Source of the DNA: Flavobacteriales bacterium
GTDB lineage: Bacteria; Bacteroidota; Bacteroidia; Flavobacteriales_F; PHOS-HE28
Length of the DNA stretch: 45,444 nt
Direction: 5' to 3'
Assembly: GCA_020852835.1 (NCBI GenBank)
Contig: JADZAC010000055.1
Span: forward strand, 1 to 45,444
Under the pieces are notes generated by a model. It saw only the letters and a program-made list of their open reading frames with translations, searched no databases and was not told the DNA's origin. Within the stretch, counting starts at the first letter, position 1, and every line of letters begins with the position of its first letter. Below are positions 34,664-45,444 of this stretch, piece by piece. The translations under genes were made by a program, and so were the position numbers.

Positions 34664-34987
34664 ATGCAATTTCACGCCGTGAAGGATAGACTGCTTCGAT
34701 ACGTGCCCCGTGCCCTGCGCAACCGCTATGGCGGGGGGCTTCTCGCCATGGCGCTATGGATCTGCCTGTTCGCGGACTACGACCTGTACACCATGCTCAA
34801 GTTGCGCCACCAGCTTTCACAGCTGGAGGAACAACGGGACGCCTATGCTGAAAAAATCGCCGTCACCCGCGAACAGCTGCACGAGATCAGCAGCGACCAG
34901 GCCCTGCTCGAAAAATTCGCCCGCGAAAAGTACCTGATGAAGCGGGACAACGAGGACATTTTCGTGCTCGTGCCCAAGGACAAGTGA
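34664..34987 (+). CDS. FtsB/DivIC-like septum formation initiator
   Basis: A 107-residue bitopic membrane protein: a short basic N terminus, one membrane helix (GGGLLAMALWICLFADYDLYTML), then a coiled coil (LKLRHQLSQLEEQRDAYAEKIAVTREQLHEI) and the conserved FAREKYLMKRDNEDIFVLVP segment of the FtsB/DivIC family. It should be part of the divisome at mid-cell with FtsL/FtsQ. ATG 34664 is preferred to the TTG three codons upstream. A 12-bp palindrome ACGATCGATCGT (34610-34621) lies in the leader, significance unknown. Confidence 0.93.
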   Translation: MQFHAVKDRLLRYVPRALRNRYGGGLLAMALWICLFADYDLYTMLKLRHQLSQLEEQRDAYAEKIAVTREQLHEISSDQALLEKFAREKYLMKRDNEDIFVLVPKDK

Positions 34988-34995
34988 GCCGTTCC

Positions 34996-35018
34996 GCGTG
35001 CCCCGCGGCAGGGCACGC
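34996..35018. terminator. hairpin between convergent ftsB-like and slyD genes
   Basis: A perfect 8-bp stem GCGTGCCC/GGGCACGC with a 7-base loop, centred in the 35-bp gap between two convergent stop codons. No T tract flanks it. It could end transcription from both sides. Confidence 0.5.
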
Positions 35019-35022
35019 TGGA

Positions 35023-35493
35023 TCAGTGATGATGGCCGCCCGGCCCGTGCACATGCCCGTGCGACACCTCCTCCGGGGTGGCTTGGCGAACCTCGGTCAC
35101 TTCCACTTCGAAATGCAAGGCCACTCCTGCCAAAGGGTGGTTGGCATTCACCAGCACATCTTGGTCGGTCACTTCCTCCACGGTAACCACGCTGTGGTCG
35201 CCTGCTTGAAACTGCATGCCCACCTCCACCTTCTGGCCCCCGAACCGGTCCAAGGGAACCCGCTGCAACAACTCCTTGCTGAACTCGCCGTAGCCCTGCT
35301 CCGGCGGCACCATCGCCTTGAACTTATCGCCTTTGCCTTTGCCCTCCATCTGGGCCTCCAGGCCGGGCACGATCATTTGCCCTCCTTGCAGGTAGGTAAA
35401 GGCTTCATGCCCCTCGGAACTGTCCAGCAGCTCCCCCGCATCATTGGTCAGTTTGTAGTGGAAGGAAACCACGGAGTGCTTGGCGATCTTCAT
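35023..35493 (-). CDS. slyD: FKBP-type peptidyl-prolyl isomerase, SlyD-like
   Basis: A 156-residue SlyD-type prolyl isomerase and chaperone. Start 35493 (MKIAKHSVVSFHYKLTNDAG) matches the family's N terminus. The FKBP domain is interrupted by the insert-in-flap chaperone domain (about 70-125, with PPEQGYGEFSKELLQRVP, FAG-like NHPLAGVALHFEVEV). The C terminus is His-rich (HGHVHGPGGHHH), typical of the metal-binding tail of SlyD. Likely cytoplasmic, with prolyl isomerase activity and Ni2+/metal binding. Monocistronic by position. Confidence 0.93.
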   Translation of the reverse strand: MKIAKHSVVSFHYKLTNDAGELLDSSEGHEAFTYLQGGQMIVPGLEAQMEGKGKGDKFKAMVPPEQGYGEFSKELLQRVPLDRFGGQKVEVGMQFQAGDHSVVTVEEVTDQDVLVNANHPLAGVALHFEVEVTEVRQATPEEVSHGHVHGPGGHHH

Positions 35494-35549
35494 GAAATCA
35501 ATTTGTGCTGTGCGTTGTATGGGCCGGCAAAGATACCTGCCACCCCCCC

Positions 35550-35960
35550 TCACAACCCGGCCGGTTCCCAGTACAGGGTAAAATAAAACGCGGCAAACCC
35601 CACAAAGCCGATCAACAACGCCCACACCCAGGCCGGAATGGCTTTGGGCGTTTCCGAGCCGGTGATCATGAAGACATCGTTGCGTTCGCTTCCGTATGCG
35701 TTCACGGTGATCGGGATCCGGTCGTCGACCACCTCGCCGGGCTTGAGGCCCAGCACCGTGATGGCAGGCCCGTTGCGCACCTCGAACGGAATGGTGCGCA
35801 CGCCCTCCACCCCCTTGGTGCTGCGGGCCACAATGCGCAACGTGTGCGGGCCGTCGGGCAATTTGGTGGTATCGAACAGGAATTTCACCGGTGGCGCAAA
35901 CTCGGCAAAAGGTGCCGGTTCATCATCCAGAAAGAGCTTCACGCTGCGTTCAACGTCCAT
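35550..35960 (-). CDS. membrane-anchored Ig-like protein of the cbb3 operon
   Basis: A 136-residue protein with a beta-sandwich-like periplasmic part (SVKLFLDDEPAPF, DTTKLPDGPHTLRIVARSTKGVEGVRTIPFEVRNGP) and one C-terminal membrane helix (IPAWVWALLIGFVGFAAFYFTLYW). The PDGPHTLRIVA pattern is that of Ig-like adhesion folds. It is the last gene of the cbb3 operon; its ATG at 35960 lies 11 bp inside the preceding small membrane gene. I do not recognise a named family. A structural or assembly role in the oxidase is inferred from position. Confidence 0.65.
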   Translation of the reverse strand: MDVERSVKLFLDDEPAPFAEFAPPVKFLFDTTKLPDGPHTLRIVARSTKGVEGVRTIPFEVRNGPAITVLGLKPGEVVDDRIPITVNAYGSERNDVFMITGSETPKAIPAWVWALLIGFVGFAAFYFTLYWEPAGL

Positions 35961-36231
35961 GTTCTTGGGCTGGTGTTTGGAGGATGATCCGCTTGATGTG
36001 GTCCTCATTGCGTTCCCGGGGCCATACCAGGAGCTTCACGGCCAGCACGAGCGTGACCAGCACAATGACCGCCGAAACGGCGATGATCGGCATGTCCCAT
36101 GCGCTCTGCGGCCCGGTTCCATGGGTGATCCCGCGCAGCACCGCAGGCTGCTGCTTTTCACATGCCTCACAGGCCCAAGCCTGCACCATCACGGCCCAGG
36201 CACAAAGGAGCATCCCTGTTCTTTTCATCAT
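35950..36231 (-). CDS. small CxxC membrane protein of the cbb3 operon
   Basis: A 93-residue protein with a signal-like N terminus (MLLCAWAVMVQAWA), a CEACEKQQP motif right after the cleavage region, and a membrane helix (DMPIIAVSAVIVLVTLVLAVKLLVWP), ending with a basic cytoplasmic tail. Its start codons overlap the CcoO-like stop (ATGA) and its end overlaps the next gene by 11 bp, so translation of all three is coupled. CEAC could bind metal or haem edge residues, or form a disulphide. No known family recognised; a cbb3 subunit or assembly factor is a reasonable guess. Confidence 0.65.
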   Translation of the reverse strand: MMKRTGMLLCAWAVMVQAWACEACEKQQPAVLRGITHGTGPQSAWDMPIIAVSAVIVLVTLVLAVKLLVWPRERNEDHIKRIILQTPAQEHGR

Positions 36232-37250
36232 TCTGCAATGGTTTCCGGAGCGATTACCGCACGCTGCGACCTGACGGCCTCCTGCGTGGCCGGCGGGGCA
36301 TTGTTGCCGAAACTGGAACGAACGTGGTTGATCACCGCCGTGATCTCGGCATCCGACAGGTTCGCTGCTTGCGGAGGCATCGGCCCGAATTCAGGCCGCG
36401 CATCATAGCCGCCCAGCACAATATCGATCATCTTGGCGGGGCTCTCTTCGTTGACGATGGGGCTTCCGGCCAATGCCGGGAAAGCTCCCGGGAGCCCTTT
36501 GGCATCGGGTTGGTGGCACGCGGCGCACACTTGGGAGAAGATCGCACCGCCATCCGGCAAGCCCGCCTCAACAGCCGCTGCGGGCAAGGGTTTTCCGTCG
36601 GCGCCGGGCGAAGGCAGGAAGGCATCCGCCTGGACTCCTGAAGGTAGTGGAGCTTGTTTCAAGGAGAGCAGGTAGGCCACAAGGTCCTTGGCCTTTTGTG
36701 TGGCCACCACTTTCTTGCCCGGGGCGCCCAACTGTTCGCCTGTAACCGGGAGCACCACGTCACCGGACTGCACTGCGGCGGAATCCACCGTTTGGAACAA
36801 CCAGCCGTAGCGCGGCATCACAGAGCCTTTCACCACCATGCGCGGATCATACAGATGCAGCATCTGCCATGCCTCGCTGGCTTGCCGCTGGCCCACGTTG
36901 GTAAGATCGGGCCCGGTGCGTTCACTGCCCAGCAGCGAAGGCGATTGTTGCCAAACATTCATGCGCTGCTTGCTGTAGTAGTAATCGCTGGGAATGCTGG
37001 GCCGCGCCCCCCAGGTCTTGTCCATTTCAATATTGCGCACTTGCTGGGTATGGCAGCCCATGCAGCCCTCCGCCACGTACACGGCAAGCCCTCTGCGCTC
37101 CTGGGCGGTCATCTTGGGCATGCCCGGCAACGGCGCATTATTATCCTGCAGGTGCAACGCCGGTGCCACGGCAATGCCGGTGCTCAGCAGGGCGAATACC
37201 AGCAGGGAGATGTTCACCAGGTTGGCCTGGTCCTTATGCAGATCGATCAT
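36228..37250 (-). CDS. cbb3 oxidase CcoO-like subunit fused to a second cytochrome c domain
   Basis: A 340-residue membrane-anchored dihaem cytochrome. An N-terminal helix (NLVNISLLVFALLSTGIAVAPAL) precedes a CcoO-like domain with the haem site EGCMGCHTQQVR (Cys63, Cys66, His67), PSDYYYSKQRMNVWQQSPSLLGSERTGPDL and YDPRMVVKGSVMPRYGWLF (Met ligand region), all characteristic of CcoO/FixO. After a Pro/Gly-rich linker (about 200-230) comes a second haem module VCAACHQPDAKG (Cys242, Cys245, His246) with FGPMPPQAANLSD. CcoO is normally monohaem; here it seems to take over part of the CcoP role, and no separate ccoP is found. It passes electrons from cytochrome c to CcoN. It begins 5 bp after the CcoN stop. 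Confidence 0.9.
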   Translation of the reverse strand: MIDLHKDQANLVNISLLVFALLSTGIAVAPALHLQDNNAPLPGMPKMTAQERRGLAVYVAEGCMGCHTQQVRNIEMDKTWGARPSIPSDYYYSKQRMNVWQQSPSLLGSERTGPDLTNVGQRQASEAWQMLHLYDPRMVVKGSVMPRYGWLFQTVDSAAVQSGDVVLPVTGEQLGAPGKKVVATQKAKDLVAYLLSLKQAPLPSGVQADAFLPSPGADGKPLPAAAVEAGLPDGGAIFSQVCAACHQPDAKGLPGAFPALAGSPIVNEESPAKMIDIVLGGYDARPEFGPMPPQAANLSDAEITAVINHVRSSFGNNAPPATQEAVRSQRAVIAPETIAE

Positions 37251-37255
37251 GTCGT

Positions 37256-39061
37256 TCAGGCCATTTGGGGTTCAAGGGCGGCATGCTGCGTTACGGCCCG
37301 CGGCTTGCGCACCATGCAGTAAAAATTCCATGCGAACAGCAGATGGGAGAGGAACATCAGCGAACCGCCGATGGCCCGCCATGCCCAATAGCCGCGCGTG
37401 GCGATCACCGTTTCGATGAACGGCACACCTTCCATCCAGGCGAGTCCCTTCACCGTGCCGCCGGCCATGAGCGATACCGTGTAGGCGAACAGGCCGATGA
37501 AGGCCAGCCAGAAGTGCGCCCCCACCAGTACTTGGGAAGGTTCGCGCCCGGTCACTTTGGGCAGCAGGGCATACATGCAGGCCCACATGAGAAAGGTGAT
37601 GATGCCGTACATGGTCATGTGGGAATGGGCCACATTGAAATCCGTGAAATGCCAGATGTGGTTGGTGAAGCGCAACGCTTGGAAGCTGCCTTGGGAACTG
37701 CCGACACAGTAATACACCACGCCCACCAGGAAGAAAGGCAGCACATAGCTCTTCCCGATGGCGCTCCAACTTCCCCGCATGGTCATCAGGAAGTTGGTGG
37801 TGCCGGCGAACACCGGGATGAACATGCCCACGCTGAACACGATGGCCACCGTTTGCAACCACCACGGCAACGGGGCGAAGATGAAATGGTGCGTGCCGAT
37901 CAGGGTGTAGAAGAGCATCTGCGTCCAAAATGCCAGTACGCCCAAGGAGTAAGAGTAAATGGGCTTGTTGAGCGCGGATGGCAGGTAGTAGTAGGTCAAC
38001 CCCAGGCTGAAGGTCATGAACCACATGCCCACGCCCATGTGCATGTAATAGCCTTGGATCACGGTTTCCCCCAAGCCGTCCTGGTACCATGGCAGGTAAC
38101 CGATGGTGGCCAGTACGATGGTCCAGACCAGGGCGGCCAGGATGTACCAGTTGCTCACGTAGATCTCCGGAATGGTCCGGCGTTTCACCGTGCCGTAGAA
38201 ATTGCGGAATGTGATCATGAGCCCCAGTGCGAACAGCAGGGCCACGGGCCAGATGTATTCGCGGTATTCGCCGCCACCATTGTTGATGCCCGCCATCAGA
38301 CAGAGGTTGCCGATAACGACGGAACCGTTGATCAAACCAAACCCCCACCAAGCCAGCCTGTAGCTGAAGATCCGCGTAGCGGAAGTGCGTGCGATCACGA
38401 AATAGCCCAACCCGATCATGGCCAAGGAGGCCCACCCCCAAAAAACCGTGTTGGTGTGTACGGGGCGGAGACGCCCAAAGGACAACCACGCTTGCCCGTC
38501 GAGGTCCGGCCAAACGAACTTCAGCCCCAGATACTGCCCTACCAAGGTGCCAAACACCAACCAGAACACGGAAGCCGCCAGATACCAAACCACCACCCGC
38601 TGCAGTTCCGGGGCCACCTCGAGCCGGGCACGGGAGTAGATCTTTTCTTCCACCAGCGGGTTGTCCGGTTCGCTGGAGGCCTTGGCCACGAGGGCCTTGG
38701 CGTCAAATGCCGGAGCGCGGCCCCCCAGCTCATCGCCGCGCAGCTTGTATTGCCGTGCTGCCTTCTTTCGCGCCAGTTCTTCCGCCGAAAGTTCCGCTTC
38801 AGCCAAGCGCGCCGCCCGCTTGTCCTTCGTTTCCTTCAGCATTCGGCCTACTTGGGCGGTGATGATGAGTGCCGCAATGAAAAGCACAATGGCCAGGAGC
38901 ACCATGGTGCCCACGATGCCCGGGCTGCTGAGCCAGCCTTCGGTCCGGGGTGCCTGCGCCTGAACCACCTGCGATACGAACAGCACCATCGCCGACAAAC
39001 CGGCCCGAAAACCGGACATATTCGGACATGCGCATCCTTTTTCAAGTCGCTCCATCTTCAT
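37256..39061 (-). CDS. ccoN: cbb3-type cytochrome c oxidase catalytic subunit CcoN, with N-terminal extension
   Basis: A 601-residue (ATG 39061) haem-copper oxidase subunit I of the C family, reducing O2 to water in the inner membrane. Visible are the haem-ligand helix RPVHTNTVFWGWASLAM, the CuB/active-site helix YYMHMGVGMWF, the cross-link Tyr region KPIYSYSLGVLAFW, THHFIFAPLPWW, and the haem ligands in TDFNVAHSHMTMYG. Typical CcoN has about 475 residues; here the first 130 are extra: a signal or anchor, a membrane helix (GTMVLLAIVLFIAALII) and a charged coiled coil, similar in style to CcoP/CcoQ N termini. It follows the Rrf2 gene by 17 bp. Confidence 0.92.
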   Translation of the reverse strand: MKMERLEKGCACPNMSGFRAGLSAMVLFVSQVVQAQAPRTEGWLSSPGIVGTMVLLAIVLFIAALIITAQVGRMLKETKDKRAARLAEAELSAEELARKKAARQYKLRGDELGGRAPAFDAKALVAKASSEPDNPLVEEKIYSRARLEVAPELQRVVVWYLAASVFWLVFGTLVGQYLGLKFVWPDLDGQAWLSFGRLRPVHTNTVFWGWASLAMIGLGYFVIARTSATRIFSYRLAWWGFGLINGSVVIGNLCLMAGINNGGGEYREYIWPVALLFALGLMITFRNFYGTVKRRTIPEIYVSNWYILAALVWTIVLATIGYLPWYQDGLGETVIQGYYMHMGVGMWFMTFSLGLTYYYLPSALNKPIYSYSLGVLAFWTQMLFYTLIGTHHFIFAPLPWWLQTVAIVFSVGMFIPVFAGTTNFLMTMRGSWSAIGKSYVLPFFLVGVVYYCVGSSQGSFQALRFTNHIWHFTDFNVAHSHMTMYGIITFLMWACMYALLPKVTGREPSQVLVGAHFWLAFIGLFAYTVSLMAGGTVKGLAWMEGVPFIETVIATRGYWAWRAIGGSLMFLSHLLFAWNFYCMVRKPRAVTQHAALEPQMA

Positions 39062-39078
39062 GCTTGGTTCCTTTCCAT

Positions 39079-39513
39079 TCAACGTTTCAGCAGGGTTTCC
39101 CCTTTGGTCAATTCATCCAGCAGGTCATGCACCCGGCGTTGGCCAAGGATCTGTGCGATGGCCTGTTTCACATGGATAAAGTCCTTGTGCATCGGGCAAG
39201 GCCGCTCTGCGTCGCATCCGTCCAAGCCCATCACGCAGCTGTTGGTGATGTCATCCGCTCCCACCGCATCCATGATCATGCGCAGGCTCACCTTGCGCGC
39301 TTGCAGGGGCGTGAGGTCAAAACCGCCATGGCGGCCCTTCCGCGATTCGAGCACGCCTCCCCGCACCAGGTCCTGCAGCACCTTGGCGGTAAAGGCCTTG
39401 GGCATGCCGGCCCGTTCCGCAATGGCACCCAAGGTGAGCCGCTCCCCGTTCCGGGATGCTGCGGCGACCACCATCGTGGCCTTCAAGGCATACTCGCTGG
39501 TCTTCGAAAACAT
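39079..39513 (-). CDS. Rrf2 family transcriptional regulator with Fe-S-type cysteines
   Basis: A 144-residue winged-helix repressor or activator of the Rrf2/IscR/NsrR family. Start 39513 gives the standard [13 protein letters not shown] terminus; the longer frame runs through the upstream palindrome. The DNA-binding domain shows [32 protein letters not shown] and KGRHGGFDL. Three cysteines, Cys93, Cys100 and Cys106 ([15 protein letters not shown]), are placed like the Fe-S ligands of IscR/NsrR, so it probably senses O2, NO or redox state. It is the first gene of the cbb3 operon and most likely controls it, and perhaps itself, through the palindrome at 39547. Confidence 0.93.
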   Translation of the reverse strand: MFSKTSEYALKATMVVAAASRNGERLTLGAIAERAGMPKAFTAKVLQDLVRGGVLESRKGRHGGFDLTPLQARKVSLRMIMDAVGADDITNSCVMGLDGCDAERPCPMHKDFIHVKQAIAQILGQRRVHDLLDELTKGETLLKR

Positions 39514-39546
39514 CAACAGGTTCTGCCGGCGAATATACACGGCGAC

Positions 39547-39580
39547 CCCATTATTCGGATATCGATATCCGAATAATGGG
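39547..39580. promoter_or_regulatory. perfect 34-bp palindrome, candidate Rrf2 operator
   Basis: Each 17-bp half is CCCATTATTCGGATATC, and the two halves form one uninterrupted palindrome centred on ATCGAT. It is 34 bp upstream of the Rrf2 start and 86 bp upstream of the divergent mutase start. TATATTCG, one mismatch from TAnnTTTG, lies on the minus strand between it and the Rrf2 ATG (39530-39537), so the palindrome covers the expected -33 region. The position and symmetry fit an autoregulatory operator. Confidence 0.7.
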
Positions 39581-39665
39581 CAACAAGGGCCTGCGGCAGG
39601 CACGGTCGAAACGGGTTGTCAGCCGATACGTCCGCACCTGCAACACATTGCCGAACTTCGCCGCG

Positions 39666-42952
<3,287 letters not shown>

Positions 42953-42956
<4 letters not shown>

Positions 42957-43852
42957 ACAAGAGATCGCACCAACTCAGCATGGTGCTGTGCTTGTGTTCG
43001 GTGGGATCAGGTCACGCACAAGCACCGCAGCCGCGACCGGATGGATCTCATCCTGTATCGACGAACTGCCAAGACCTTTCGAGACTCGACATCGTGCTCC
43101 CGTCCGGGGACACAAGCACCTGGTATAAAGATCCTTTTGCAAGGTTCGGGTCGAACCTGCTCTTCCTCTGTGAAGGCCAGCCTGTATCCGGGCCAGTGGC
43201 GTTGATGCCCGGTCCCGGAACGCCTCCGGTACATGGAATGCTGAAAGATGGGCGCCCACATGGGATCTGGAGTTTTGGCGATAGTGCCGAGAAATTCCTG
43301 TTCTGGCGCTATGAATTCAACCACGGGATCGACACGATCCATTGGCTCGAGTATGAGTACTACTACAGCGGACGGAGGAACAGCAAGTGGTCCAGGATCT
43401 CCGATTCGCTCGCGATCGATTCGGTTTGGAGGATGCCACCGTACAGCATCGGATTGGCTGCTGTCGGTTGGCGGGATCTGACAAGCAGCAAAGCTCCGCT
43501 CTGGGGCGATCAGTTCAAATACCTGAGGTTCGACAGTACTGGATTATTGTCCGAATACTATAAGAAGGATTCGATAGATATAGAGTGGTCCGATGATGAA
43601 GAAGATCTCGCCAACAAGGTCAGATACTGCCGTTGTCAAGAGAAGGGGCTCTGTGTAGGTATCTTGCGAGGTCGTCCTTGGAAGTTGGTCGAGTATGGAG
43701 GACCACGAGGATCCAAAGTGGAGTACTGGTCATCCAATCAAGAGGGGACGCCATACCCCCGTGGTGTGTTCAAGCATTTCGGGTCCAATGGCGAGGTCCA
43801 TAGCATCTTTGTTCCCGTTGAACGCTCGCATTATTTGCGTAAGCAGCGATGA
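42953..43852 (+). CDS. MORN-like exported protein, low GC, unknown function
   Basis: A 299-residue exported protein (signal-like [23 protein letters not shown]). One clear MORN-like unit is [20 protein letters not shown], with further weak units ([41 protein letters not shown]). There are several Trp/Tyr-rich strands and a CRCQEKGLC cluster. Function unknown. The ATG overlaps the mutase stop (ATGA). The gene is clearly less GC-rich than the mutase on one side and the hydrolase on the other, and it lies between two copies of the mutase 3' end, so it looks like an insert. It shares its MORN style with the lipoprotein at 3.1 kb but not its sequence. Confidence 0.75.
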
Positions 43853-43862
43853 CCAGTAATTC

Positions 43863-44000
43863 GTAGTGGTGACCGGTGGCGTGATCCCCCCCAACGACTT
43901 CGACTTCCTCAAGAATGCGGGCTGCTTCGATGTGTTCGGGCCGGGGACGAAGATCCCGAAGGCGGCGGTGGGGATCATTACCAGGCTGATGCAGACCTGA
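43863..44000 (+). pseudogene. second copy of the mutB 3' end (45-codon remnant)
   Basis: Translated as [45 protein letters not shown] with a stop; the first 37 residues match the mutase C terminus (42818-42924) with only a few changes. At DNA level about ten codons differ, mostly in the third base (CCG/CCC, GGT/GGC, TGT/TGC, GAC/GAT, GGA/GGG, ACC/ACG), so it is not a recent copy. The last residues differ (IITRLMQT here, [10 protein letters not shown] in the intact gene). No start codon or upstream mutase sequence accompanies it. Confidence 0.9.
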
Positions 44001-44114
44001 TCCCGGGCGCGCCGCAAACGCGGTGATCCATGCCGAGGTGGATGCTCCGCATTTTGCCCAATGCCACCTTCCAACCCGTGTAACCGGCCCATGCCGGATG
44101 TGCGTCCCATGGGC

Positions 44115-45444
44115 ATGACAATGATCACCGGCACCATCCGTATCCTGGTCACGGCCATCTTGGCCGCGCCGATCCTCGCAATGGCCCAGTCCACCCCGGA
44201 CCAACAGGCCCTGTTCGATGCCGCCCTGGCCGAACACTTCACCGCCGATGCGCCCGGTGGTGTGGTACTGGTGGCCAAGGGCGATCAGGTGCTGTACGAA
44301 CGTGCGATAGGCCTGGCCGACTTGGCCACGAAAAAGCCGTTGACCACGGCGAGCCAACTGCGCATCGGCAGCGTAACCAAGCAGTTCACCGGCGTGGCGA
44401 TCCTGCAACTCGCGGAACAGGGCAAGTTGAAGGTGACCGACGAGATCCAGAAGTACGTGGACTTCCCGAGGAAAGAGCACCCGATCACGATCGAGCACCT
44501 GCTGACGCACACCTCGGGCATACCGAATTTCACGGACCTTCCGCTGTACAATGCGGAGGCTTATGCCAAGGATGCCACGCTGCCCGAGCTGATCTCGTAC
44601 TTCAAGGACCTGCCGCTGGAATTCGAGCCGGGCACGAAGTGGAGCTACAGCAACAGCGGCTACATCCTGCTCACGGCCATCGTGGAACGGGCTTCCGGCA
44701 TGTCGTGGACGGACTATGTGGCGGAACACCTGCTGCGCCCGGCGGGCATGGCGGAGAGCAGCGCATCACTGGCCAGTGCCATGCTGCCGAACGAACCGGG
44801 CCTTGGCTACCAGCCCGAAGGCGATGGTTGGATACCGGCTTCCCCGGTCAGCCTCACCTGGCCTCGCGGTGCAGGCGCGATCCGCAGCACCGTGGGCGAC
44901 CTGTGGAAGTGGAACACGGCGGTACACAAGGGCCCTTTGCTTTCACCCGCCATGCGCGAAAAGGCCTTCACGGACCACAGGTTGGCGGATGGCTCGCTTT
45001 CCCATTACGGCTACGGCTGGATGTTCATGAACGTGCAGGGAAGTCCCACGCACGAGCACAGTGGCGGCATCGACGGTGCCACGAGCAATGTGGTGTACCT
45101 GCCGCAGGAGGAGATCTTCGTGGGGGTGCTGGTGAACCGGGAATCCTCAGATGCTTCGGCGCTGGCACCCAAGCTGGCGGCGATCGCCCTGGGCAAACCG
45201 TATGGTGGAGCCGAACAGCCACTACCGGCCGAACTGGCGCAACAATACACCGGGGTGTATGTGAACGCGGACGGTGTGGAGCGCTACATCACGGCCGACG
45301 TCCATGGCTTGCATGCACAGCGCCAAGGGGGCGGCCGCTTCGATCTCCGGTATTTGGGTGAGGACCGCTTCATTTACACGCATGATGTGATCAACCTGCA
45401 TTTCCAACGCGCCGACAGCAAGGTGACCGGAGCCCTGTTCCAAG
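44115..45444 (+). CDS. serine hydrolase, class C beta-lactamase family (partial)
   Basis: The frame stays open to the window end, giving at least 443 residues. Signal peptide MTMITGTIRILVTAILAAPILAMAQ. Penicillin-binding fold motifs: SxxK at Ser86-Lys89 (GSVTKQF), YSN at Tyr178 (WSYSNSGYILL), and HSGG at His315 in place of KTG. HLLTHTSGIPNF is another family signature. From about residue 355 a second domain begins (AQQYTGVYVNADGVERYITADVHGL), like the lipocalin-like C-terminal domain of such hydrolases. Likely a periplasmic esterase or D-amino peptidase-like enzyme rather than a true beta-lactamase. Start codons at 44091, 44109 and 44121 are also in frame. Confidence 0.9.
   Translation, partial: MTMITGTIRILVTAILAAPILAMAQSTPDQQALFDAALAEHFTADAPGGVVLVAKGDQVLYERAIGLADLATKKPLTTASQLRIGSVTKQFTGVAILQLAEQGKLKVTDEIQKYVDFPRKEHPITIEHLLTHTSGIPNFTDLPLYNAEAYAKDATLPELISYFKDLPLEFEPGTKWSYSNSGYILLTAIVERASGMSWTDYVAEHLLRPAGMAESSASLASAMLPNEPGLGYQPEGDGWIPASPVSLTWPRGAGAIRSTVGDLWKWNTAVHKGPLLSPAMREKAFTDHRLADGSLSHYGYGWMFMNVQGSPTHEHSGGIDGATSNVVYLPQEEIFVGVLVNRESSDASALAPKLAAIALGKPYGGAEQPLPAELAQQYTGVYVNADGVERYITADVHGLHAQRQGGGRFDLRYLGEDRFIYTHDVINLHFQRADSKVTGALFQ

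Overview
The window looks like chromosome of a GC-rich Bacteroidota, probably a Flavobacteriales-type lineage. This is inferred from gene content, since no rRNA is present. Pointers are a type IX secretion (T9SS) plug-like protein, several cargo-like proteins with C-terminal sorting domains, DUF5777 and choice-of-anchor L families, LytTR/LytS signalling with a Reg_prop/Y_Y_Y sensor, a methylmalonyl-CoA mutase, a cbb3 oxidase, and promoter motifs of the Bacteroidetes type (TAnnTTTG). The left edge is an (AG)18 run. The right edge cuts a serine hydrolase gene.

Layout. 0.2-7 kb: a CotH/lamin-tail T9SS cargo protein, a MORN-like lipoprotein, a GlcD-type FAD oxidase and a fibre-like surface protein. 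7-15 kb: a peptide-use block of a DPP IV-type peptidase and three tandem POT peptide transporters, with a four-helix-bundle (23S-IVP family) gene between transporters 1 and 2. 15-21.6 kb: a thioredoxin-like protein, a cyanophycinase-like protein, a deiodinase-fold protein without Cys/Sec, a structured inverted-repeat element, MATE, DUF1573, citrate synthase and a small membrane protein. 21.6-29.2 kb: nine minus-strand genes that may act together (YceI, LytS-type kinase, LytTR regulator, small ORF, two cytochrome-like lipoproteins, OB-fold protein, YceI, DUF5777 barrel). 29.4-30 kb: tRNA-Ser(CGA) followed by three tandem copies of its 3' end plus hairpin DNA. 30-35.5 kb: choice-of-anchor L protein, T9SS plug, ApaG, PruA, FtsB/DivIC-like, SlyD. 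35.5-39.5 kb: a compact cbb3 oxidase operon led by an Rrf2 regulator with a perfect 34-bp palindrome upstream. 39.7-44 kb: a MutA-MutB fusion mutase carrying two in-frame palindromic inserts, a low-GC MORN-like gene and a second, diverged copy of the mutase 3' end. 44.1 kb to end: partial serine hydrolase.

The most unusual signal is a family of inverted repeats with 7-bp internal periodicity. It occurs on both sides of the four-helix-bundle gene (25 heptads on the left, about 8 inverted heptads on the right) and, without any gene, twice inside the mutase: at the MutA/MutB junction, and as a perfect 27-bp-arm hairpin in the linker before the B12 domain. The layout recalls 23S rRNA intervening sequences (inverted repeats around a four-helix-bundle ORF). 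I propose, as inference, that these are full-length and gene-less forms of one mobile palindromic element. Further non-coding structures are the tRNA-Ser tail repeats and the 190-bp inverted-repeat element at 17.6 kb.
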